This document shows positions 24,939 through 33,949 of a stretch of DNA of 64,000 nucleotides, piece by piece. The position numbers and the translations under genes were made by a program. Under the pieces are notes generated by a model. The model worked only from the letters and a program-made list of their open reading frames with translations. It made no database searches and was not told the origin of the DNA. Each line of letters begins with the position of its first letter. Positions within the stretch are counted from its first letter, which is position 1. The DNA comes from CAYQQU01 sp964419545 (GTDB taxonomy: Bacteria; Bacteroidota; Bacteroidia; Chitinophagales; Saprospiraceae), in NCBI GenBank assembly GCA_964419545.1, contig CAYQQU010000013.1, positions 1 to 64,000 of the forward strand, read 5' to 3'.

Positions 24939-27395
24939 ATGAAAGTATTGAAGTTTGGCGGCTCATCCGTAGCCGAGCCGGGCCGCATCCGCGAAGTAGT
25001 CCATATCCTGAAGCAGTATTACACCCAGGGCGAGAAGTTTGCCGTCGTCTTTTCCGCTTTCGGCGGCGTGACCGATGCTTTGATCAATATGGGACAGCTT
25101 GCCGCCGCCGGCGACGAGCGGTACCTCGACTACTTTGAAGCGTTCAGTACCCGGCACCAGGAAACCACCCGCGAATTACTTCAGCCCGAGTACCTGCGCC
25201 AGGTATTGCCGGAGCTGGACAACAACCATGAAGTACTCAAGAACCTCCTCTACGGGGTATTTCTGGTACGGGAAGCTTCTACGCGCACGATGGATTACGT
25301 GCTGAGCTTTGGCGAACGCAATTCCGCCTTCATCATCTCCTACCTCATGCGGCAATCCGGCATTAACGCCAACTACCTGGACGCCCGCCGGATTATCAAA
25401 ACCGACAAAAATTTCGGCGCGGCCGAGGTAGACTTCGAAAAAACCTATCACAACATCCAATCCCACTTCGAACAAAACCCTGACATACAAGTAATTACCG
25501 GCTTTATCGCCTCTTCCGGCGGCGGGCTGACCACCACGCTGGGCCGGGGAGGCTCCGATTATACCGCGGCCATTCTCGCTGCCGGCCTGGAAGCGGAAGC
25601 CATAGAGATATGGACGGATGTAGACGGTGTTCTGACGGCTGACCCCCGAAAGGTGAAGCGCGCTTTCACTATTCCCAGCATGACCTATAACGAGGCTATG
25701 GAGATGTCGCATTTCGGAGCAAAGGTCATTTACCCGCCGACCATTCAACCGGCCTTGCAGAAAAACATCCCCATCGTTATCCGCAATACGTTTAACCCTT
25801 CCTTTCCCGGCACTTTCATTTCCCGGAAGGCCGACGCCAACGGGCATGCGGTGAAGGGCATCTCTTCGGTGAGCGACATTGCTTTGTTGACGTTACAAGG
25901 CGGCGGACTGGTGGGCGTGCCGGGTATTGCCGGCCGATTGTTTACCTCGCTGGCGCATGCGGGCATCAATATCATCCTGATCACGCAGGGCTCTTCGGAG
26001 CACTCTATCAGCTTTGCGATCCAGCCACAGTTTGCGGACCGGGCCAAGCTTCGGGTGGAAAAAGAATTCGAACATGAGATCGAACAGCACCTCATCGACC
26101 CCGTCAAGGTCGAAGCGCACCTTTCCGTTATCGCCATTATCGGGGAAAACATGCGCTACCGGCCCGGTATCGCCGGCCGGCTTTTTCAGGCGCTGGGCAA
26201 AAACGGGATCAACGCCGTGGCCATCGCACAGGGGTCTTCCGAGCGGAACATATCGGTAGTGATCCATCGGGCAGATGAAACCAAAGCGCTCAATGCGCTG
26301 CACGAGAGTTTTTTCCTATCCGACACCAAGGAGCTGCACCTCTTTATGGTAGGCGTAGGCCTGATCGGCAGTACGCTGATCCAACAGGTAGAGCAGCACG
26401 CCCGGTATTTACGGGAAAAAAGATCGCTGGAACTGAAAATAACCGGACTCGCCAACAGTAAAAAAATGGTCTTCGCCCCGGAAGGTATAGACCTCGAACA
26501 ATGGCGGGAATCGCTGGCGGCGTCGGAGCTCGACATGAATATGCCCGACTTCATCAGGCAGATGAAAGCACTCAATCTTTCCAATACTATTTTCGTTGAC
26601 AACACGGCCAGCGAGAAAGTAGCCGGGTTTTACGAAAAGATCCTGGATGCCAGTATCTCTATTTCCACGCCCAATAAGATAGCAACTTCTTCCGCTTATG
26701 CTCAGTACCAGCGACTGCAGAGTATCGCTGCCAAACGCGGGGTGCAATTTTTATACGAAACGAATGTCGGGGCCGGCCTGCCGGTGATCTCCACCCTGAA
26801 CGACCTCATCGACAGTGGGGATCGCATTCTGAAAATCGAGGGCGTGCTTTCGGGATCTTTATCTTTTATTTTCAACACTTTTCGGCCGGAAGACCGGTTC
26901 AGTGCAATCGTTCGGCAGGCCAAGGAACGCGGGTATACGGAGCCCGATCCGCGGGTAGACCTGAATGGCTTCGACGTGCGACGCAAGCTCATCATCCTGG
27001 CCCGCGAAACGGGGCTCGCCCTGGAAGCGGAGGAAGTCGACATTCACCCCATTCTTCCTGCTCCCTGCCAGGAAGCGGAAACGGTGGAAGCATTTTTTGC
27101 GGCCCTGGAAGCGGCGGACGATCATTTTTCGGAATTGGCGAAAGCGGCCCGGGCGGAGCAAAAAGCATTACGGGTGGTAGCCGGCCTGGAAGAAAGCCGG
27201 GCGACCATCCGGCTGGAAGCAGTATCCGCCAGTCATCCCTTCTACAGTCTAAGCGGCAGCGATAATATGATCGTTTTCACCACGGATCGTTACCGCGATC
27301 GCCCGCTGGTGGTGAGAGGTCCGGGCGCCGGGGCCGAAGTAACTGCGGCCGGCGTTTTTGCTGAGATTATCCGGATTGGCAATTTCCTGACTTAA
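24939..27395 (+). CDS. thrA: Bifunctional aspartate kinase/homoserine dehydrogenase I
   Basis: This fused enzyme catalyses the first and third steps from aspartate to threonine/methionine. The kinase domain starts with VLKFGGSSVAEPGRI and includes the FGERNSA and GRGGSDYTAA motifs. Two ACT regulatory domains follow (about 310-460, for example GVPGIAGRLFTSLAHAGINI and YRPGIAGRLFQALGKNGINA). The dehydrogenase domain has the NAD(P) loop VGVGLIGSTLIQQ (about 469), the Asn/Thr substrate area NVGAGLPVISTL and EGVLSGSLSFIFN. The 818-residue length is normal. The ACT domains imply feedback inhibition by threonine. First gene of thrABC. Confidence 0.97.
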   Translation: MKVLKFGGSSVAEPGRIREVVHILKQYYTQGEKFAVVFSAFGGVTDALINMGQLAAAGDERYLDYFEAFSTRHQETTRELLQPEYLRQVLPELDNNHEVLKNLLYGVFLVREASTRTMDYVLSFGERNSAFIISYLMRQSGINANYLDARRIIKTDKNFGAAEVDFEKTYHNIQSHFEQNPDIQVITGFIASSGGGLTTTLGRGGSDYTAAILAAGLEAEAIEIWTDVDGVLTADPRKVKRAFTIPSMTYNEAMEMSHFGAKVIYPPTIQPALQKNIPIVIRNTFNPSFPGTFISRKADANGHAVKGISSVSDIALLTLQGGGLVGVPGIAGRLFTSLAHAGINIILITQGSSEHSISFAIQPQFADRAKLRVEKEFEHEIEQHLIDPVKVEAHLSVIAIIGENMRYRPGIAGRLFQALGKNGINAVAIAQGSSERNISVVIHRADETKALNALHESFFLSDTKELHLFMVGVGLIGSTLIQQVEQHARYLREKRSLELKITGLANSKKMVFAPEGIDLEQWRESLAASELDMNMPDFIRQMKALNLSNTIFVDNTASEKVAGFYEKILDASISISTPNKIATSSAYAQYQRLQSIAAKRGVQFLYETNVGAGLPVISTLNDLIDSGDRILKIEGVLSGSLSFIFNTFRPEDRFSAIVRQAKERGYTEPDPRVDLNGFDVRRKLIILARETGLALEAEEVDIHPILPAPCQEAETVEAFFAALEAADDHFSELAKAARAEQKALRVVAGLEESRATIRLEAVSASHPFYSLSGSDNMIVFTTDRYRDRPLVVRGPGAGAEVTAAGVFAEIIRIGNFLT

Positions 27396-27405
27396 CACAG
27401 ACCCC

Positions 27406-28335
27406 ATGAACGAAGTAAAAGTATTCGCTCCCGCTTCGGTCGCCAACGTCGCTGTCGGCTTCGACATCCTTGGCTTTGCACTCGACCGGCCCGGCGATGA
27501 GATCATCGCCAGGGAGTCGGCCGCCCCGGGCTTGCGAATCACCAAGATTACGGGTGATGGCGGCAAGCTCTCCACAGTACTGGAAAAGAACACTGCCGGT
27601 TTTGCGGCGCACCGGCTTTTAACTCAGCTCGGCGAAGCCGGCCGGGGCGTCGAGCTGGAGATCCATAAAAAAATGCCGTTCGGGAGTGGGCTGGGCAGCA
27701 GCGCCGCCAGCGCCGCCGGTGCGGCCATGGCCGTCAATGAACTGCTTGGGCGTCCGTTTTCCAAAAGAGGGCTCCTGCCCTTTGCCGTTGCGGGGGAACA
27801 AGTAGCCGACGGCGCCTACCATGCCGACAATGTAGCCCCTTCCCTACTGGGTGGGATCGTCTTGATCCGCAGCAATGCCGAGCTGGACATCCACTTACTG
27901 CACGTCCCGGCGCAGCTGTACGCAGCTGTTGTTTATCCCTATGTGGAGGTATTGACCAAAGACGCCCGGAATATCCTTTGCGCTTCGGTCTCCCTGGAAA
28001 ACACCATTCAGCAATGCGGCAACCTGGGGGGTTTGATCACCGGCTTTTTCCTTTCGGACTATGATTTGATCGGCCGGTCGCTGAATGATGTCATCATCGA
28101 ACCGCAGCGCGCCAAACTGATCCCTCACTTTTTTGACGTCAAAAAAGCAGCACTCGAGGCCGGTGCGTTGGGCTGCAGCATATCCGGCGCGGGGCCGTCC
28201 ATTTTTGCCCTTTGTGAAGGGCGAAGCACGGCCGAGCGCGCCGGCGAACAAATGGCGCGGGCATTTTTTGACCATGGCGTAGAAAATGATCTCTTTGTTT
28301 CACCGATTAACCGCGACGGCGCCGTTCGCCTGTAA
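27406..28335 (+). CDS. thrB: Homoserine kinase
   Basis: This GHMP-family kinase phosphorylates L-homoserine with ATP, the fourth step to threonine. The ATP-binding motif PFGSGLGSSAASAAGA lies at about residues 88-103. The N-terminal FAPASVANVAVGFDILGFAL and the C-terminal GCSISGAGPSIFALCEG are family blocks. The 309-residue length is standard. It begins ten bases after thrA and twelve before thrC, consistent with one operon. Confidence 0.97.
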   Translation: MNEVKVFAPASVANVAVGFDILGFALDRPGDEIIARESAAPGLRITKITGDGGKLSTVLEKNTAGFAAHRLLTQLGEAGRGVELEIHKKMPFGSGLGSSAASAAGAAMAVNELLGRPFSKRGLLPFAVAGEQVADGAYHADNVAPSLLGGIVLIRSNAELDIHLLHVPAQLYAAVVYPYVEVLTKDARNILCASVSLENTIQQCGNLGGLITGFFLSDYDLIGRSLNDVIIEPQRAKLIPHFFDVKKAALEAGALGCSISGAGPSIFALCEGRSTAERAGEQMARAFFDHGVENDLFVSPINRDGAVRL

Positions 28336-28347
28336 ATCCATCAAAGT

Positions 28348-29667
28348 ATGCAATTGTACAGCACCAATAACCGCACCCGAAAAGTGGGCTTAAAGGAAGC
28401 CGTTTTACGGGGACTCCCTCCGGACAATGGCCTTTACATGCCCGATCGCCTTCCGGTTTTGCCGGATGGTTTTTTGCGCGACCTGCCCAATTTACCTTTC
28501 CCGGAAATTGCTTTCCAGGTCGCCCGGGAGCTTCTATCCGACTCCTTACCGGAAGAAGCGCTGCGGGAGATCATCGACCGGACCATCACCTTTCCTGCGC
28601 CGGTAGTTGCCCTTGACGATCAGCGTTTCATTTTAGAGCTGTTCCATGGCCCGTCGCTTGCCTTCAAGGATTTCGGCGCCCGCTTTATGGCCCAGTTGAT
28701 GAGCTATTACAACCGGAAAGAAGAAGGCGATTTAATTATTTTGGTCGCCACTTCCGGGGACACGGGCGGGGCGGTAGCGGCCGGCTTTTATCAAACACCC
28801 GGCATCGAGGTAGTCATCCTCTACCCTTCCGGGAAAGTATCTTTCCTGCAGGAAAAACAACTGACTACATTGCGGCGCAACATCACTGCGCTGGAAGTAG
28901 ACGGCACTTTCGACGACTGTCAGGCGCTGGTCAAACAAGCTTTTTTGGACGAAAAGCTCCGAAAAAAGGTCCGGCTCAGTTCCGCCAACTCCATCAACAT
29001 TGCACGGCTCATCCCACAATCTTTCTACTATTTCGAGGCGTACAAACAGCTGCCGCAGGACGGACGGCCTGTCGCTTTTTGTGTGCCCAGCGGAAACTTC
29101 GGCAATCTTACCGCCGGGATTTTAGCCGCGCGAATGGGATTGCCCATTTCGAAGTTCATCGCCGCCACCAATCGCAACGACGTCGTACCCGCTTATCTCC
29201 GCTCAGGCAAATTCCAGGCCCAACCTTCCATTCGCACCATTTCCAATGCCATGGACGTAGGCAACCCTTCCAACTTTACGCGAATGCTGGACCTTTTCCC
29301 TTCTTCCGAAAAATGTTCCACGTGGAACATTATGCAAGAAAACATCGTAGGGTTTGCCTTTGATGACGAGCAAACAAGAGACGCCATGCGGGAGCTGTTT
29401 GAAAAACACCAGTACGTTATGGACCCCCACGGCGCCGTCGGCTATTTGGCCCTACGGGAGTTTCTAGAAAGCAAGCCCGGCTTCAAGGGCGTCATCCTGG
29501 AAACCGCCCATCCTGCAAAATTCAAACCCGAAGTAGAAAGGACACTTGGACGGGAAATTCCCGTCCCCGAACGGCTACAACAACTAGCAGAAAAAGAAAA
29601 AGTCGCCCGGGCCACGCCCAACGACTTCCCGCTTTTCAGAACCTGGCTGCTTGAAAAGTTTGCCTGA
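28348..29667 (+). CDS. thrC: Threonine synthase
   Basis: This PLP enzyme converts O-phosphohomoserine to threonine. The cofactor Lys107 is in GPSLAFKDFGARF. The phosphate loop ATSGDTGGAVAAGF and the FCVPSGNFGNLTAGI segment are present. The 439 residues match the shorter bacterial class. Codons for CSTWN at about residue 323 are written as a 16-bp perfect palindrome of parS type (29314-29329), an unusual constraint inside this gene. The operon ends at a large palindrome just after the stop. Confidence 0.96.
   Translation: MQLYSTNNRTRKVGLKEAVLRGLPPDNGLYMPDRLPVLPDGFLRDLPNLPFPEIAFQVARELLSDSLPEEALREIIDRTITFPAPVVALDDQRFILELFHGPSLAFKDFGARFMAQLMSYYNRKEEGDLIILVATSGDTGGAVAAGFYQTPGIEVVILYPSGKVSFLQEKQLTTLRRNITALEVDGTFDDCQALVKQAFLDEKLRKKVRLSSANSINIARLIPQSFYYFEAYKQLPQDGRPVAFCVPSGNFGNLTAGILAARMGLPISKFIAATNRNDVVPAYLRSGKFQAQPSIRTISNAMDVGNPSNFTRMLDLFPSSEKCSTWNIMQENIVGFAFDDEQTRDAMRELFEKHQYVMDPHGAVGYLALREFLESKPGFKGVILETAHPAKFKPEVERTLGREIPVPERLQQLAEKEKVARATPNDFPLFRTWLLEKFA
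29314..29329. other. parS-like site 1 (inside thrC)
   Basis: TGTTCCACGTGGAACA is a perfect 16-bp palindrome fitting the ParB-binding consensus TGTTYCACGTGRAACA. With its flanks, a 20-bp palindrome (29312-29331) is shared exactly with the second site. Confidence 0.7.
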
Positions 29668-29682
29668 AGCAAGAGTCATTCG

Positions 29683-29736
29683 AGCATGAGGAAAGGGCGA
29701 ATGTTCCACGTGGAACATTCGCCCTTTCCTCATGCT
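29683..29736. repeat. Perfect 54-bp palindrome with parS-like core (site 2), also a possible thrC terminator
   Basis: Bases 29683-29709 are the exact reverse complement of 29710-29736, with no spacer. The central 16 bases (29702-29717) equal the site inside thrC. As RNA it would fold into a long hairpin 15 bases after the thrC stop, so it may end the operon as well. A short T-run follows at about 29752-29756, too far for a classical terminator. Confidence 0.8.
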
Positions 29737-29873
29737 GAACCCGGCCTGTCTTTTTGTAACTTTATCTCGTATTTCTTGTTTATTCTAGTACTTTGCGCCT
29801 AACGGAATTAACCGACAACTCGACGCGTTGCCTGCCGGCATCCCTTATGTTTAACCCAAAAAGAAAGTTGACC

Positions 29874-32231
29874 ATGAGAAAAGCAACCGTTTACTTCCCG
29901 CTATTCCTGATTTGCTTCCCTCTTTTTCTGGCCGCACAAAAAAACACCAATCAAAACAAGTTTAAACAACTCGGCGAGGAACTGCCCACGCCTAATGTAT
30001 ATCGCAATGCCGCCGGTGCGCCGGGGCATCAGTACTACCAACAACGGGCCGATTACCAAATTGACCTTACCCTCGACGACGAAAAACAGCGCATCTATGG
30101 GGCCGAAACCGTAACGTACTACAACAACTCGCCCGACCCATTGACCTACCTCTGGGTACAACTCGACCAGAACCGGCGCGCGCCGGATTCGGATACGTAT
30201 AAAACCCAAACTGGACGAATAGCGAATGGGATGAACTTACAGGACCTCAAAGAACTCGAGCCTGAATTCGACGGCGGATTCAAGATCGATTATGTACGGA
30301 ATGGCGAAGGAATGGACCTCCCGCATACCATCGTAAAGACCATGATGCGCATCGATCTTCCCACTCCCCTCCTTCCGGGCCAAACTGCCACCTTCGAAAT
30401 CAAATGGTGGTACAATATCAACAACCGCTTCCCCTACGGAGAACGCACCAGCGACGGCGCACGCTCCGGCTACGAATATTTTCCGAAAGACGGCAATTAC
30501 GTGTACACCATCGCTCAGTTCTTTCCCCGCATGGCCGTATACAACGACGTGGAAGGCTGGCAGAACAAACAATTCCTCGGCCGAGGCGAGTTTGCGCTGC
30601 CCTTCGGCAACTACCAGGTAAATATTACCGTGCCCGCTGATCACTACGTCGCCGCAACCGGAGTACTGCAAAATGAAGCGGCGGTTTTATCCGAAAAAGA
30701 AATGGCCCGCCTGGCCGAAGCGAAAAAAGCCCGCACCCAACCGGTGGTCATCGTAACCGAAGCGGAAGCAGCCGCCAACGAAAAAGCGGCCAGTAAAGAA
30801 AGCAAAACCTGGCGATTCAAAGCCGAGAACGTGCGCGATTTCGCCTTCGCCTCTTCCCGGAAATTTATCTGGGACGCTCTGGGCGTGGAAATGAGCAACG
30901 GCGAAGTCGTAATGGCCATGTCGATGTACCCGAAAGAAGGCAATCCGCTATGGGAAAAATACTCCACCAAATCAGTGGCGCACACCCTGAAATGGTATTC
31001 TCACTACACCTTCGACTATCCCTATCCCGTAGCCTGGTCGATCCATACTGCCCGCATCGGCATGGAATATCCCATGATCTGCTTCAACGGCCGCCGGCCT
31101 GAAGCCGACGGCACCTATTCCGAAAGAGAAAAATATGGCCTCATCTCGGTCATCATCCACGAAGTCGGCCACAACTATTTCCCCATGATCGTCAACTCCG
31201 ACGAACGGCAATGGACCTGGATGGACGAAGGCCTCAACTCTTTTTTGCAACACCTCACCGAACAACAATGGGAACGAGATTACCCTTCCCGGCGCGGCCC
31301 CGCCTACAAGATCGTCGACTATATGCGAAGCCCGAAAGAGGAAATGGTCCCGATCATGACCAACTCGGAATCCATCCTGCAATTCGGAAACAATGCTTAC
31401 GGCAAACCGGCCACCGCCCTCAATATTCTGCGGGAAACGGTAATGGGACGCGAACTATTCGACTACGCTTTTAAAGTTTACGCCAATCGCTGGATGTTTA
31501 AGCACCCCTCCCCCGCCGACTTCTTCCGGACCATGGAGGACGCCAGCGGGATCGACCTCGATTGGTTTTGGCGCGGCTGGTTTTATACGACCGACCACGT
31601 CGACATCGCACTCGAATCCGTAAAAGCATTCCAACTGAACACCCATCAGCCGGAACAAGCGTCTCCTCTGGCTCGTCGTGAAGCCGAACGCAAAAACGTT
31701 TACATCGGCAGCCGCCGCAACCGGGAAAGTATCGGCCAGACCCAAGATGAGATAGACCCGGAAATTCGGGACTTTTACTCCGAATACGACCCCTTCGCCG
31801 TCACCGTTCTGGACCGGAATGAATACGAGGCTTACCTCGACTCTCTTACTACCGAAGAAAAGGCGTTGCTGGCAGCCGGAAAAACTTATTACGAACTGAC
31901 CTTCCGCAATGCCGGCGGTTTGGTCATGCCCCTGATCCTTCAGTTTGAATACGCCGACGGCAGCACAGAGGAGCATCGTATTCCCGCGGAAATCTGGCGC
32001 TACGATAACGAAGAAATATCCAAAATCTTCGTTTCGGAAAAAGAATTGGTGGGCGTCGTCGTTGATCCTTTTCTGGAAACAGCCGATACGGACCGCAGCA
32101 ATAACTATTTCCCTCCCCGGAAAGAAGCCACTCGCTTTGAGCTGTTCATCAAAGCCCGGGAAAAAGAAAAAGAGAACGCTATGCAGCGCGCCGATCGCGC
32201 CGGAAAAGCGGCTTCCGGAGGAACCAATTAA
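29874..32231 (+). CDS. M1 family metallopeptidase (secreted)
   Basis: The 785-residue protein has a Sec signal peptide (MRKATVYFPLFLICFPLFLA, cleavage near AAQ). It has an M1 beta-saddle domain and the zinc motif H429-E-V-G-H433 with third ligand Glu452 in WMDEGLNSF. The exopeptidase motif is RIGMEYPM rather than GAMEN, as in the divergent Bacteroidota branch. I chose ATG 29874 because it gives the signal peptide. An upstream in-frame ATG at 29793 only adds unrelated residues. It is the second M1 enzyme in the window but clearly not a recent duplicate of the first. It is followed by mvaD after nine bases. Confidence 0.92.
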   Translation: MRKATVYFPLFLICFPLFLAAQKNTNQNKFKQLGEELPTPNVYRNAAGAPGHQYYQQRADYQIDLTLDDEKQRIYGAETVTYYNNSPDPLTYLWVQLDQNRRAPDSDTYKTQTGRIANGMNLQDLKELEPEFDGGFKIDYVRNGEGMDLPHTIVKTMMRIDLPTPLLPGQTATFEIKWWYNINNRFPYGERTSDGARSGYEYFPKDGNYVYTIAQFFPRMAVYNDVEGWQNKQFLGRGEFALPFGNYQVNITVPADHYVAATGVLQNEAAVLSEKEMARLAEAKKARTQPVVIVTEAEAAANEKAASKESKTWRFKAENVRDFAFASSRKFIWDALGVEMSNGEVVMAMSMYPKEGNPLWEKYSTKSVAHTLKWYSHYTFDYPYPVAWSIHTARIGMEYPMICFNGRRPEADGTYSEREKYGLISVIIHEVGHNYFPMIVNSDERQWTWMDEGLNSFLQHLTEQQWERDYPSRRGPAYKIVDYMRSPKEEMVPIMTNSESILQFGNNAYGKPATALNILRETVMGRELFDYAFKVYANRWMFKHPSPADFFRTMEDASGIDLDWFWRGWFYTTDHVDIALESVKAFQLNTHQPEQASPLARREAERKNVYIGSRRNRESIGQTQDEIDPEIRDFYSEYDPFAVTVLDRNEYEAYLDSLTTEEKALLAAGKTYYELTFRNAGGLVMPLILQFEYADGSTEEHRIPAEIWRYDNEEISKIFVSEKELVGVVVDPFLETADTDRSNNYFPPRKEATRFELFIKAREKEKENAMQRADRAGKAASGGTN

Positions 32232-32240
32232 TCAGAAAAT

Positions 32241-33329
32241 ATGCTCGATTACAAGAATGCCCGACTGGTAGTGGAAACCAGCGCCGTCGAACCCGGAAAA
32301 GTCAGCTGGCGCAGTCCTTCCAACTTAGCCGTCATTAAGTACTGGGGAAAACACGGCGTACAGCTCCCCCGCAACCCGTCGATCAGCCTGACCCTGGATC
32401 GCGCCTACTCGGAAACCACTTTAGAATACTTTCCCAAAAAAGGCGTAGACCGCGGTATCGACATGACATTTTATTTCGATGGCGAGCAGAACGAAGCTTT
32501 TGAAAGCCGCACCCGGAAGTTTCTGGAAAGCCTGGCCGATATCTTTCCGTTCCTGCGCCAATTGCAGTTGGTGATCCGTTCTACCAATTCTTTTCCCCAT
32601 TCTTCGGGTATTGCCTCCTCGGCCTCCGGTATGAGCGCGCTGGCCCTCTGCCTCTGTAGTCTTGAGCAAAAACTATTTCAAACCCTGAACGATCAGGCCG
32701 CATTCCGGCGCAAAGCTTCCTATGTGGCTCGCCTGGGATCCGGAAGCGCCTGCCGGTCAATTTACGGAGTAGCGGCCGTCTGGGGAACAAGCGGAGAAGT
32801 GGAAGGCTCCTCAGATGAATATGCTATCCCCTATGCCGAAAAGATCCACGCCAAATTTCGTGATTACCGAGATGCTATACTATTAGTGAATAAAGGAGAA
32901 AAAGCGGTATCCAGCCGGGCCGGCCACGAGCTGATGAACGGCAACATCTTCGCCGAAAATCGCTACCAACAGGCTCGTCAGCGCTTACACTACGTACTCG
33001 ACGCCATGGCGGCGGGCGACCTGCCGGCTTTCGGGCGCATCCTGGAAGCAGAAGCCATGACTTTGCACGCCCTGATGATGACCTCCAACCCGCCCTATAT
33101 CCTTTTGCAACCCAATACGCTGCAACTGATCCAGCACCTCCACGCTTTTCGGCAGGATACCGGCCATCCGGTTTATTTCAGCCTGGACGCCGGCCCCAAC
33201 CTACACCTGCTTTATCCCCAATCGGTAGAAGCGGCCGTGAAGGATTTTATTGAAGGCGACCTCAAGCAATATTGTCAAAATGAGCATTGGATCGAAGACG
33301 GGGTGGGCTCGGGACCAACCCGTCTGTAA
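32241..33329 (+). CDS. mvaD: Diphosphomevalonate decarboxylase
   Basis: This GHMP enzyme turns mevalonate-5-diphosphate into isopentenyl diphosphate using ATP, the last step of the classical mevalonate route. The signature SPSNLAVIKYWGKHG lies near residue 26. The ATP-binding loop is FPHSSGIASSASGMSALAL. The SLDAGPNLHLLYP block is near the C terminus. At 362 residues it is slightly longer than average. The finding implies that isoprenoids are made by the mevalonate pathway, which is known in some but not all Bacteroidota. No other pathway gene is in the window. Confidence 0.93.
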   Translation: MLDYKNARLVVETSAVEPGKVSWRSPSNLAVIKYWGKHGVQLPRNPSISLTLDRAYSETTLEYFPKKGVDRGIDMTFYFDGEQNEAFESRTRKFLESLADIFPFLRQLQLVIRSTNSFPHSSGIASSASGMSALALCLCSLEQKLFQTLNDQAAFRRKASYVARLGSGSACRSIYGVAAVWGTSGEVEGSSDEYAIPYAEKIHAKFRDYRDAILLVNKGEKAVSSRAGHELMNGNIFAENRYQQARQRLHYVLDAMAAGDLPAFGRILEAEAMTLHALMMTSNPPYILLQPNTLQLIQHLHAFRQDTGHPVYFSLDAGPNLHLLYPQSVEAAVKDFIEGDLKQYCQNEHWIEDGVGSGPTRL

Positions 33330-33362
33330 AGAATGTATAAATATTTTCATCAATTGATTTTT

Positions 33363-33899
33363 ATGAAATCCTTTTTCCAACTCTTATTAACCATGACCTT
33401 TCTCATCACCTCGCGCCTGGGTTGTGGCGGACAAGTTCCGGACGACCGGCCACCGGTACTCAATCAAAAATTTGACGAAGAGATCAGCCGCACCATCAGC
33501 TTTTCGGTACCCACAATTGGCGTAGAGGAATTAAAGGATATTCAGAATGAAGTTGTTATCTTTGACGCTAGAAAGCGAGAAGAATACGAAGTGAGTCATC
33601 TGCCGGGCGCCCGCTATATCGGATACTCGGAATTCGACCCGGAGCAGTTGAAATCTATTCCCAAAGACCGTGAAATTGTGTTGTATTGTTCAGTTGGTTA
33701 CCGCAGTGAGAAAATCGGAGAAAAACTCCGAAAGCTCGGCTTTACCAATGTGAAAAACCTTTACGGCAGCATTTTCGAATGGGTAAACCAAGGATTACCC
33801 GTCGTCGACTCCAACGAACAGCCTACCCAAAAATTACACACCTACAACCACAATTGGAGTAAGTGGGTCGACAACAAGGAGATAGAGAAAGTTTGGTGA
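33363..33899 (+). CDS. Rhodanese-domain lipoprotein
   Basis: A signal peptide with a lipobox (SRLGCG) is followed by one rhodanese domain (about residues 60-150): VVIFDARKREEYEVSHLPGA, the active-site loop VLYCSVGYRSEKIG with the catalytic Cys, and GFTNVKNLYGSIFEWVNQGL. The role, sulfane-sulfur transfer or redox binding in the periplasm, is inferred. I chose ATG 33363 because it starts at the signal peptide. ATG 33333 would add ten residues. The 3' end precedes the alpha-oxoamine synthase gene by 50 bases. Confidence 0.85.
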   Translation: MKSFFQLLLTMTFLITSRLGCGGQVPDDRPPVLNQKFDEEISRTISFSVPTIGVEELKDIQNEVVIFDARKREEYEVSHLPGARYIGYSEFDPEQLKSIPKDREIVLYCSVGYRSEKIGEKLRKLGFTNVKNLYGSIFEWVNQGLPVVDSNEQPTQKLHTYNHNWSKWVDNKEIEKVW

Positions 33900-33949
33900 C
33901 TGAAAAAGGACGGCAGTCGCCATTTTTCATAATTAAAAATGAACCAGAT

